From NCBI GenBank assembly GCA_009783395.1, contig WRHA01000267.1:1-5515 (forward strand): a stretch of DNA of 5,515 bases, given 5' to 3'. Under the pieces are notes generated by a model that ran no database searches, was not told the DNA's origin, and was given only the letters and a program-made list of their open reading frames with translations. Source of the stretch: Defluviitaleaceae bacterium (lineage in GTDB: Bacteria > Bacillota > Clostridia > Lachnospirales > WQUN01). The translations under genes were made by a program, and so were the position numbers. Below, in pieces: positions 1 to 5,515 of this stretch (the first letter of the stretch is position 1; every line of letters starts with the position of its first letter).

Positions 1-898
1 CCAAGGTCTTATCTTTAATCTTTTCCAAAAGCGCAACAAAATGCCCCTCGCCCCGCGCCAAATGCGGCCATATCCGTGCAGTTTTCCCCGACAAGTCGAA
101 GCCGGCCTGTATGCCGAGCAAGGCGTGGTCGATTTTGAGGAGGGAAAAATGGTTGTGGGTTTTGAGAAAGGTCTCGATGACGTCTTCGTTTTCGAGGCGA
201 TTGAAGGTGCAGGTTGAGTAAACCATGCGCCCGCCGGGCTTGAGCATTGTTGCGGCGCGGCGCAGGATTTCTGATTGGATTGCGGCGCAGGCCTCGGGCT
301 TGTTTGCCGTGTATGCCTTAATCGCGTCGTGGTCGCGGCGGAACATTCCTTCGCCGGAACACGGCGCGTCGACGAGTATGCGATCGAAATATTGGGGAAA
401 CCGCGTTGCCAGCTTTTTGGGCTGTTCCACCAAAACAATCGCATTCGTTACGCCCGCCCGCTCCAGGTTTTTTACAAGCGCACGACTTCGTGACGCAGAC
501 GCATCGTTTGAAACAAGCAGCCCTTCGCCGTTAAGTTTGCCCGCAATCTGTACGCTTTTCCCGCCCGGCGCGGCACATATATCCAGGACTTTTTGCCCCG
601 GCGAAACCCCAAGCACCTCCGCCGGACACATCGCGCTGGGCTCCTGAATGTAAAACAGCCCGGCATGATATGCAATCGTTTTCGACGGACGCTCGTCGGC
701 GTCGGTGTAATAACGCCCGGTTTTTTCACACCACGGAACGGAGATTAAATCGGTGCGGGTAGTGTCACTACCCGCACCGATTCGTAAATTTATTCCGCGT
801 GCGGCTTCGTTATTGTATGAAGCAAAAAAATGCCCGACGTTCTCGTCGCCGAGCATTTCGCGCACGCGCTCCTTGAAAATTTTCGGAAGCTCAATCAT
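1..898 (-). CDS. rsmF: RsmF/YebU-type RNA cytosine-C5 methyltransferase, N-terminal part (3' end beyond window)
   Basis: SAM-dependent methyltransferase of the NOL1/NOP2/Sun family, predicted to place a 5-methyl group on a cytosine in rRNA or tRNA in the cytoplasm. I translated 299 residues from ATG 898 to the window edge. The N-terminus (LPKIFKERVREMLGDEN) and the VPWC block near residues 54-57 are typical of RsmF-like enzymes. The SAM-binding motif I is DICAAPGGKS (106-115). Motif IV is DAPCSGEGMFR (177-187), and motif VI is YSTCTF (227-232), whose Cys230 is the expected nucleophile and Cys180 the release cysteine. The WPH..RGEGHF block (277-287) closes the catalytic domain. There is no NusB domain, which argues against RsmB. 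A C-terminal PUA-like domain of roughly 150 residues would lie outside the window. Residues about 39-51 are encoded by a perfect palindrome (748-782). The start lacks a Shine-Dalgarno sequence, but the next in-frame upstream codons reach a stop within four codons. Family sure; exact RNA target not. Confidence 0.93.
   Translation of the reverse strand, partial: MIELPKIFKERVREMLGDENVGHFFASYNNEAARGINLRIGAGSDTTRTDLISVPWCEKTGRYYTDADERPSKTIAYHAGLFYIQEPSAMCPAEVLGVSPGQKVLDICAAPGGKSVQIAGKLNGEGLLVSNDASASRSRALVKNLERAGVTNAIVLVEQPKKLATRFPQYFDRILVDAPCSGEGMFRRDHDAIKAYTANKPEACAAIQSEILRRAATMLKPGGRMVYSTCTFNRLENEDVIETFLKTHNHFSLLKIDHALLGIQAGFDLSGKTARIWPHLARGEGHFVALLEKIKDKTL
748..782. repeat. Perfect 17-bp inverted repeat with 1-nt centre inside the methyltransferase gene
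   Basis: The left arm AATCGGTGCGGGTAGTG (748-764) is exactly complementary to 766-782, with a single T at 765 between them. Pairing fails at 747/783. In RNA this would fold into a very stable hairpin. It lies in frame in the methyltransferase gene and encodes about residues 39-51 (I-G-A-G-S-D-T-T-R-T-D), a segment between two conserved blocks where the family is variable. No run of T follows on the minus strand, so it is not an intrinsic terminator. A REP/MITE-like or RPE-like palindromic element inserted in a coding sequence is the best explanation. That origin is inference from this one copy. Confidence 0.9.
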
Positions 899-907
899 TT
901 CAGCATT

Positions 908-1951
908 TTACTTGGTGATTTGTTTGACTGTCAATCTGCTTTTAAGACAGGTTCTAATGAATCGTGAGCAAGCAAACGCTAAAACAAAGCACAAGAAAGA
1001 CGCAAGCGATACATAGTGCCAAAGTGTGATGTACTCAATTTGATACGTGAATGCTTCTGTGTTTATGCCCGACAAAATGCCTGCGGCGCGGGTTGCAAAA
1101 AGAACACGTTGCAAGGCACTGATACCCAACGCCCCCGCGACAGTTATCAGAAGCGGGAGGCAGAGTACCTTTCCCGCCGCCTTCCAAAGCGCGGGCTTTT
1201 TTATGATGTCGCGCATATAAAACTCGCGGCGCAGGTTGTCTAAATCGGCGGCATCCTTTTTTACGGAACGCATGATTTTCGCCGCGATGCAAAAAATAAT
1301 TTGCAACACAATAATGCATACGGCAAAAAAAATTCTATCCCGCGCAAGGGTTTTTACAGTGTCGAAATTCAGCATATGAAAATTGTCGTCCCCGACGCCG
1401 ATTTGCCGCCATTTGCCCCGTACATATTCCTCGTCCTGCAATGTTGCAAAATTTACGGCAAGCGCGTTCGCAGTGCTTGCCAAAACGGATTGCGGAACAT
1501 AGATATTCGGGTTGTTGTCGCTGTCGTCAACAACGCCGATTACGGAAAATGCACCCATTTCAGCAATGTAAACGGATGCCGTTCCCGCAAAGTAATCTAT
1601 GCCGAACATTTCAAATGAGGCGGCGCGGTTTAACACCGCCACTCTGTGCGCGTGCAAAACCGCGTCACGGTTGAAAAAATTTCCGCCGTAAAGTGTATTC
1701 CGCAGTACATGAAAATGCCGCTCGTTTGTGCCGATCAGCGTTGCATCGTGGCGCGAGCGAAGCGTGGTTACGTGAGCGGCGCGGCGCGTTTCGTAGGTGA
1801 GAATGGAAAATTCATCTGCCGCGATTGCGGAAAAATTTGCGGTACTTGTTCGCGGTACGGCAATAAAAAGTGGTTCCGCCCTCCCCAATCTGTGTGAAGC
1901 GAAAACGATCACACAAAACGCCGCCATCGCCACAAGCAAACTAATTCTCAA
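908..1951 (-). CDS. MacB/FtsX-like ABC permease without ATPase domain
   Basis: A 347-residue membrane protein. The layout is that of MacB-type permeases: one N-terminal membrane segment (about 3-19), a large extracytoplasmic domain (about 20-205), then three membrane segments (about 207-226, 260-283, 312-333). The extracytoplasmic part carries the MacB periplasmic-core pattern: HVLRNTLYGGNFFNRDA (81-97), RVAVLNRAASFEMFG (103-117), FSVIGVVDD (135-143) and IYVP (150-153). No Walker A, signature or Walker B motif is present, so an ATPase would have to come from another gene. The loop between the second and third membrane segments does not show the usual EIGIRRALGA-like FtsX signature, so the protein is divergent. 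The start is read as TTG 1951, overlapping the adaptor gene by 11 nt and preceded by GAGG at 9 nt. ATG 1927 is possible but would shorten the first membrane segment. With the adaptor it would form a MacAB-like export or mechanotransmission unit; substrate unknown. Confidence 0.8.
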   Translation of the reverse strand: MRISLLVAMAAFCVIVFASHRLGRAEPLFIAVPRTSTANFSAIAADEFSILTYETRRAAHVTTLRSRHDATLIGTNERHFHVLRNTLYGGNFFNRDAVLHAHRVAVLNRAASFEMFGIDYFAGTASVYIAEMGAFSVIGVVDDSDNNPNIYVPQSVLASTANALAVNFATLQDEEYVRGKWRQIGVGDDNFHMLNFDTVKTLARDRIFFAVCIIVLQIIFCIAAKIMRSVKKDAADLDNLRREFYMRDIIKKPALWKAAGKVLCLPLLITVAGALGISALQRVLFATRAAGILSGINTEAFTYQIEYITLWHYVSLASFLCFVLAFACSRFIRTCLKSRLTVKQITK

Positions 1952-3368
1952 AGAAATCAGCCTCGTTTCGCAGACGGATTGTTTCGCGCTCGGAAAAAGG
2001 ACGATCGCTTGTTACGGCAAGGGGTTCAAAAAACGTGATGCCGTGGATGATCGCGGTGTTTTCCGCGTCCGATGCGCCGATATAAACACGCAAACGCTCT
2101 GTGAAAAATTCATCTCCCAAAATCCCACGGCGACGGCGCACTTGGTTTAGGAAATAACCATCGCCGTCACGATTTACGGCGTTGTTTGGAACAAGCACAA
2201 AACTCTCCGCGCTTCGGGCAGAAAACTGAATCGCAAAAGTGTCTCCTGCCGAAACCGCGTCGGATTCAAATTCGATAAACACGGTTTTCCCTCGCTCGTG
2301 AGGGTTTACCACGGTAACAACGCCGTCTGTCCCGTGCGCCGAATTATACAAACGCGCGGTGCTTCCTGTTGTTACAAAAGTATTTGCAAGCGAAATTTCC
2401 GTTTCAATAACTAAATTTTGCCCGAGTGCCGCCAGCCGCTGATTGGCACTTACGTGTTGGCCGCGGTTTATTGAAATTTGCGTGATTACGCCGCTTGCGG
2501 AGGCGGTTATGACGCTTTCGTAAAAATCCGCGAGGGCATTTTCGTAATTTTGGGTACGCGTGGAGTGTTCGCGCTCAAGCGTTGATTCTTGGATTAAAAG
2601 CGATTCCAGCTCCAGGCCGCGCACACGTTGGTCTTGATGCGCCATTTCAAGCTGATGCTCCAAGTTTCGTATTTGCCGCCGCCTGTTTTCGGCTTGCTCG
2701 TTAAGCCGCTCTGCGGCGCGTGCTGTGCTTTCGTCAAAAACTGCCTGTGCATTCGACTGTCTTTGTCGCAAATTTTCCAAGTTGCTTTGGGCATTTCGCA
2801 ATTCTTGTGCAGAGAAAATTCCCGCTTCGTGCATTTGCTCGGCAATTTCAAGCTCATGTTCTGCGCGTTCAATTTCGATGGTGATTTGACTAATTTCAAA
2901 CCGGGATACATATTCCGGTCGGTCGGTTTCTGCAAAAAGCTCGTCAATTTGTTGCAAAATGTTTGAGATGTTTATGGCCGTTCTCTCATTTTCAACTTGA
3001 ATGCGTGTGCGATTTACTCGGATATTTTCCTGCTGCTCGGCGAAATTTACGTTCGCATCTTCCATTCGGCGGCGAATTTCATCGTCTGCGCCGCGAAAAT
3101 CCATCTCAAAAAGCGGCGTACCCGCCATTACGTATTCACCCTCCTGCACAAGCACCGCCGTTATTTCGCCGGAAACAGGCGTTGCAATTTCAACCGTTTC
3201 CGAATAGCGCGCAATGCCTGTTGTGAGTTCAACATGGTTTAAATAGCCGCGAACCGGCATCGCCGCTGTTACCATCGGCAAATTAAAATTGAAAATTGTT
3301 GCGGACACGAAAATCAGCACGACAAGAGCCAAGAGCGCGCAAGTCGAAACGATTTTACGCTTGTTCAC
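1941..3368 (-). CDS. HlyD/MacA-type membrane fusion (periplasmic adaptor) protein
   Basis: A 475-residue adaptor anchored by one N-terminal membrane segment (about 9-27), with the rest outside the membrane. The two half-motifs of the lipoyl-like domain are clear: TPVSGEITAVLVQEGEYVMA (63-82) and ASGVITQISINRGQHVSA (291-308). Between them is a long alpha-helical hairpin, residues about 95-180 and 187-282, rich in E, Q, R and L in heptad fashion. The turn reads EAGIFSAQEL (181-190). A beta-barrel-like region (about 318-385) and a membrane-proximal domain (about 388-455) follow. These proteins link an inner-membrane permease to an outer channel or cell-surface partner. The next gene is its natural partner, a MacB-like permease. 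The start is GTG 3368, directly after the stop codon of the preceding permease, with GGTGA 5 nt upstream. No ATG lies in the first 30 codons, and a later start would remove the anchor. Transported substrate unknown. Confidence 0.88.
   Translation of the reverse strand: MNKRKIVSTCALLALVVLIFVSATIFNFNLPMVTAAMPVRGYLNHVELTTGIARYSETVEIATPVSGEITAVLVQEGEYVMAGTPLFEMDFRGADDEIRRRMEDANVNFAEQQENIRVNRTRIQVENERTAINISNILQQIDELFAETDRPEYVSRFEISQITIEIERAEHELEIAEQMHEAGIFSAQELRNAQSNLENLRQRQSNAQAVFDESTARAAERLNEQAENRRRQIRNLEHQLEMAHQDQRVRGLELESLLIQESTLEREHSTRTQNYENALADFYESVITASASGVITQISINRGQHVSANQRLAALGQNLVIETEISLANTFVTTGSTARLYNSAHGTDGVVTVVNPHERGKTVFIEFESDAVSAGDTFAIQFSARSAESFVLVPNNAVNRDGDGYFLNQVRRRRGILGDEFFTERLRVYIGASDAENTAIIHGITFFEPLAVTSDRPFSERETIRLRNEADFFEN
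1961..1964 (-). promoter_or_regulatory. Ribosome binding site of the MacB-like permease (TTG start)
   Basis: GAGG lies 9 nt before TTG 1951, within the 3' end of the adaptor gene. It is a modest match, but it is the best initiation signal near the 5' end of this gene and supports the TTG start with an 11-nt overlap. Confidence 0.5.
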
Positions 3369-4226
3369 TTATCTCACCCCCGAAAGTTCAATTCCTTTTT
3401 GCAAATCCTCTTGCCCCAGAAACAGCCACAACAACGGAAAGATCATATACACAACCGACGCGGCGAAAATCAGCGCGATATTTCCTTCGCCAATGCGCGA
3501 CAAAAACACAGACAGCGGCTCAAGGCGGTAGTCACGTATGAAGATGACGGCTTGTTCTACCACGTTCCAATATTCAATGAAAGTTAGCATGGAAAGCGCG
3601 GCAATTCCCGATTTCATTTGCGGCATAACCACGAAAATGAAAATGAAAATTTCGCCTGCGCCGTCCATTCTTGCGGCCTCAAAGTTTGCCTCGGGAATTG
3701 CCCCCATGCTTTGGCGCAAGAGAAATGTTCCAAATGGCGCAAAAATCCCCGGAAAAATTATTGCCCAATAACTTTGGCTGATGCCAAGCCGTTCTGCGAT
3801 GATAAAATTCGGAACAAGCACCGCCTGTAAGGGCATAAGCATCACAACAATGTACACAAAAAACAAAATTTCCTTGTGCTTCCACTTCCACGAAGTAAAC
3901 CCATACGCCGTAAGCAGTGACACCGCCAAATTAAAAACAACAACGGGCGCGGTTATGCGAATCGAATTTACAAGAAGCATCAAAAACGCGGGTTGGTCTA
4001 CTAAAACGGCCCTGAATTGCCCAAGAGTAATTTCACGCGGAACAAGCCGAACGGGAACGAACCGCCGCTCCACCCCATCGATTACATCAAAAACGGAAAG
4101 GCTTGTGTTGTAGTTTAAAAAAATTTCCGTTTCTGTCATAAATGCGTTTGTGAATGTGATAACCAGCGGAAGCATAAAGCCTGCTGCCAAAATCCCAAGC
4201 CATACAATGCAAAGCTTGCGTCCCAT
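3369..4226 (-). CDS. Carbohydrate ABC transporter permease, MalG/UgpE type
   Basis: A 285-residue inner-membrane permease of the binding-protein-dependent sugar importer class (MalG/UgpE/AraQ-like), the second half of the permease heterodimer. Six membrane segments can be placed at about 5-27, 86-109, 119-139, 152-173, 205-226 and 250-270. The cytoplasmic EAA loop, which docks on the ATPase, is at about 180-203 (EANFEAARMDGAGE, then a hydrophobic stretch to MPQMK). The tail QEDLQKGIELSGVR matches the usual Q..l..G...GaVK ending. The segment from about 30 to 85, between the first two membrane segments, is long, as expected for MalG-like subunits. I chose ATG 4226, sharing one base with the TGA of the preceding gene and 7 nt after AAGAGGG. 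GTG 4229 is only 4 nt from that site. Three copies of ATTTTC encode IFIFIF within the EAA loop, replacing residues that are usually partly charged. Sugar specificity cannot be read from the sequence. Confidence 0.93.
   Translation of the reverse strand: MGRKLCIVWLGILAAGFMLPLVITFTNAFMTETEIFLNYNTSLSVFDVIDGVERRFVPVRLVPREITLGQFRAVLVDQPAFLMLLVNSIRITAPVVVFNLAVSLLTAYGFTSWKWKHKEILFFVYIVVMLMPLQAVLVPNFIIAERLGISQSYWAIIFPGIFAPFGTFLLRQSMGAIPEANFEAARMDGAGEIFIFIFVVMPQMKSGIAALSMLTFIEYWNVVEQAVIFIRDYRLEPLSVFLSRIGEGNIALIFAASVVYMIFPLLWLFLGQEDLQKGIELSGVR
3374..3378 (-). promoter_or_regulatory. Ribosome binding site of the HlyD-like adaptor (GTG start)
   Basis: GGTGA, matching the 3' part of the SD consensus AAGGAGGTGA, sits 5 nt before GTG 3368, inside the last codons of the MalG-like gene. 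It supports the GTG start immediately after the upstream TAA. Confidence 0.65.
3633..3650. repeat. Hexanucleotide microsatellite (GAAAAT)3
   Basis: Three perfect GAAAAT units on the plus strand, read as ATTTTC x3 in the MalG-like permease gene. They encode alternating Ile-Phe (residues 193-198) in the EAA loop. The spacing from the conserved DGA to the conserved proline is the normal family length, so the unit number now matches the functional length. Gain or loss of one unit would change the loop by two residues without a frameshift. Confidence 0.85.
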
Positions 4227-5077
4227 CACGAAACCCTCTTTTGCAGTTTTAGCAGCCCAAGTGCAAGCAGCATCATTGCAAAGGCAAGAAGCGTTGTGGC
4301 GGTTGTAAGCCGCGGATAGTTAAGCGCGAAAAAATTATTATTCATAAAGTGTTGCAGCATGTACACGCTTTCGTGCGGGTGAGAACCCATGAGCAAATAA
4401 ACCTCTCGAAACACACGAAAGGAATTGATTACACTCATCAGCACAACAATTACCGTGGTGGGCATTAGGCAGGGCATTGTGATTTTCATAAATACCGCTC
4501 GGCGCGACGCACCATCCATTGCGGCGGCTTCGTAATAATCCGCAGGGATGTTTGAAAGCCCCGACATAAACAGCACCATATTAAAGCCGAGATTTTTCCA
4601 TAAAAAAATTGTAAGCAGAACAAATCGCGCATTTTCGGAGTTGAGCCAGTTTGGGTAAAACCCCGCGCTGTACAAAAAACCGTTTAATATTCCATTCGCG
4701 CCAAAAAATTGTTGCCAGAAAAAAACCATAGAACCCGATGGAATTACAAGGGGAAGTAAAAACACAAGCACAAACAGCGGTTTTAGTCGCCCGGAAATTT
4801 TGCCCAGCAAAATGGCAATCCACAGCGAAAAAACCATGTTTACAGGCACGCTGAGTCCGATAAAGGTTATTGTGTTGCGAAGCCCCAAAAGGTAGGCGGG
4901 ATTTTGCAAAAGGGAGATGTAGTTGTAAAGCCCCACAAATTCCCCGCCTACGGGTCGGCTTAAAAATGAAAAACCGATTGAGATTACAAAAGGCCACAGA
5001 TAGAACACACAAAAACCCAAAAAGCCGGGCAAGACGAACAAAAACCCCTTGTGCGTACCTACGAATTTTTTATTCAT
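4226..5077 (-). CDS. Carbohydrate ABC transporter permease, MalF/UgpA type
   Basis: A 283-residue inner-membrane permease of the MalF/UgpA/LacF-like group, without the extra N-terminal helices and large periplasmic loop of enterobacterial MalF. The first segment has the typical LPGFLGFCVFYLWPF pattern (16-30). Further segments lie at about 70-92, 101-121, 153-173, 205-225 and 258-277. The EAA loop YYEAAAMDGASRRAVFMKI (181-199), followed by the conserved proline at 202, is intact and would contact an ATPase that is not encoded in the window. The start at ATG 5077 is 5 nt after the stop of the binding-protein gene. It has no Shine-Dalgarno sequence, only an A-rich tract, because the junction is a 13-bp tandem duplication. 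Translation probably depends on coupling to the upstream gene. It pairs with the MalG-like subunit that overlaps its 3' end. Substrate unknown, probably a sugar or oligosaccharide. Confidence 0.93.
   Translation of the reverse strand: MNKKFVGTHKGFLFVLPGFLGFCVFYLWPFVISIGFSFLSRPVGGEFVGLYNYISLLQNPAYLLGLRNTITFIGLSVPVNMVFSLWIAILLGKISGRLKPLFVLVFLLPLVIPSGSMVFFWQQFFGANGILNGFLYSAGFYPNWLNSENARFVLLTIFLWKNLGFNMVLFMSGLSNIPADYYEAAAMDGASRRAVFMKITMPCLMPTTVIVVLMSVINSFRVFREVYLLMGSHPHESVYMLQHFMNNNFFALNYPRLTTATTLLAFAMMLLALGLLKLQKRVS
4234..4240 (-). promoter_or_regulatory. Ribosome binding site of the MalG-like permease
   Basis: AAGAGGG lies within the last codons of the preceding permease gene, 7 nt before ATG 4226. 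The spacing favours ATG 4226 over the in-frame GTG 4229, which would be only 4 nt away. Confidence 0.75.
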
Positions 5078-5091
5078 TTTTTTTATTCATT
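5066..5091 (-). repeat. Perfect 13-bp tandem duplication at a stop/start junction
   Basis: On the minus strand AATGAATAAAAAA occurs twice head to tail (5091-5079 and 5078-5066). The first copy supplies the final Asn-Glu-stop of the binding protein. The second supplies ATG-AAT-AAA, the start of the first permease. Removing one copy would leave both reading frames intact, with the two genes overlapping by 8 nt (ATGAATAA). The duplication therefore looks like a slippage event that separated a formerly overlapping pair. Confidence 0.9.
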
Positions 5092-5515
5092 AAGAAGCAA
5101 TGTAATTCTGCTTTGTAAAGTGTCCGCAATATCTTGCGCCGTGCGTGAGCCGTCGAAAAATTCGCCAACTTCCGCAATCACAATATCCGTAATAATCGCA
5201 TCCGGCGAAAAGAATGCTGTTAGTCGGCTTGTGAAATACTCCACCTTTGCCACATATGCCGCCAAAATTTCAAGGTCTACGCTGTCCGGCTCATCCCCTT
5301 CGCCGAAAATCGCACCTGTTACGCTAAGAAACGCTCGCTCTTCAAACGCGCCTACATGCACGGGAAGCCCCGCAATTCGAGACGATTGCCGCACTGCGTC
5401 ACTGCTTAGAAATTTTAGAAATTCCCACGCCGTATGCTGATTTTGCGAGTTTGAGTTTATGCCGAAGCCGTCTTGCACCGTAAAAGGAATTTCGCCGTTT
5501 GCGTTTGCGATAATC
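5083..5515 (-). CDS. Extracellular solute-binding protein, family 1 (MalE-like), C-terminal part
   Basis: The last 143 residues of a sugar-binding protein whose start lies beyond the right edge; the frame is open to base 5515. The recognisable piece is DGFGINSNSQNQHTAWEFLK (residues 15-34 of the visible part) followed by FLSSDAVRQ. This matches the C-lobe pattern of family-1 binding proteins, in which an Asn/Ser/Gln-rich loop precedes a helix ending in FLxS..(V)Q. After it come a GLPVHVGAFEER segment and a helical tail ending LQSRITLLLNE, as usual for this family. The protein would be a secreted lipoprotein or periplasmic protein that captures the substrate and delivers it to the two permeases that follow. 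The C-lobe alone does not reveal the ligand. A GTG at 5480 is internal to the gene and not a start. Confidence 0.88.
   Translation of the reverse strand, partial: IIANANGEIPFTVQDGFGINSNSQNQHTAWEFLKFLSSDAVRQSSRIAGLPVHVGAFEERAFLSVTGAIFGEGDEPDSVDLEILAAYVAKVEYFTSRLTAFFSPDAIITDIVIAEVGEFFDGSRTAQDIADTLQSRITLLLNE

Noticed and set aside
472..729. Minus-strand 85-codon frame inside the methyltransferase
   Set aside because: It is an alternative-frame shadow; the frame carrying the DICAAPGGKS motif covers the same bases.
748..782. The strong hairpin as a Rho-independent terminator
   Set aside because: It lies inside an intact conserved reading frame, and no T-run follows on the transcribed strand; the sequence after it is only TTAATCTCC.
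854..856. Met15 as the methyltransferase start, behind AAGGAG
   Set aside because: The 12-nt spacing is long, and it would remove the conserved N-terminal LPKIFKERV segment encoded from ATG 898.
225..1243. Plus-strand open frames of 70-140 codons opposite the methyltransferase and MacB-like genes
   Set aside because: They lie antisense to clearly conserved genes, their translations are low-complexity and arginine/serine-rich, and they show no recognisable domain.
2594..2966. Open frames on both strands across the adaptor coiled coil
   Set aside because: They overlap the heptad-rich hairpin of a well-supported adaptor gene and have no independent support.
4227..4229. GTG 4229 as the start of the MalG-like permease
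   Set aside because: It is only 4 nt from the AAGAGGG site, whereas ATG 4226 has 7-nt spacing and forms a standard TGATG coupling junction.
5070..5090. Six-codon frame ATG 5090 to TAA 5070 (MNKKNE) as a leader peptide
   Set aside because: It is fully explained by the tandem duplication of the permease start, and nothing else suggests a regulatory leader.

Overview
The window is almost entirely coding. Six genes all lie on the minus strand, so the operon reads from high to low coordinates. The largest gap between adjacent genes is 9 bases. I see no rRNA, tRNA, CRISPR array, insertion sequence, promoter or terminator, and no non-coding stretch approaching 300 bases. Both end genes run off the window. 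Three internal junctions carry recognisable Shine-Dalgarno-like sequences (AAGAGGG, GGTGA, GAGG), and GTG and TTG starts are used. With the protein families present, this suggests a bacterium using classical SD initiation, most likely an uncultured Bacillota/Clostridia-type organism of intermediate GC. That taxonomic guess is inference; the protein families alone do not fix it.

Layout in transcription order. (1) 5515-5083: the C-terminal 143 residues of a family-1 extracellular solute-binding protein. (2) 5077-4226: a MalF/UgpA-type sugar permease. (3) 4226-3369: a MalG/UgpE-type sugar permease. (4) 3368-1941: a HlyD/MacA-type membrane fusion (periplasmic adaptor) protein with a long coiled-coil hairpin. 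(5) 1951-908: a MacB/FtsX-like permease with no ATPase domain. (6) 898-1: the N-terminal 299 residues of an RsmF/YebU-type RNA m5C methyltransferase. Junctions are 5-nt gap, TGATG overlap, direct abutment, 11-nt overlap and 9-nt gap, which fits one transcript with translational coupling.

Genes 1-3 form a carbohydrate ABC importer lacking its ATPase, which in this class is often a shared MsmK/UgpC-like protein encoded elsewhere. Genes 4-5 look like the adaptor and permease of a MacAB-type tripartite exporter or mechanotransmitter, also without an ATPase. Joining an import module to a MacAB-like module, with no ATPase for either in view, is the most unusual organisational feature. The methyltransferase is probably a housekeeping passenger.

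Three small sequence structures stand out: a perfect 17-bp-arm palindrome inside the methyltransferase reading frame (748-782), a perfect 13-bp tandem duplication exactly at the binding-protein/permease junction (5066-5091), and a (GAAAAT)3 hexamer repeat in the EAA-loop codons of the second permease (3633-3650).
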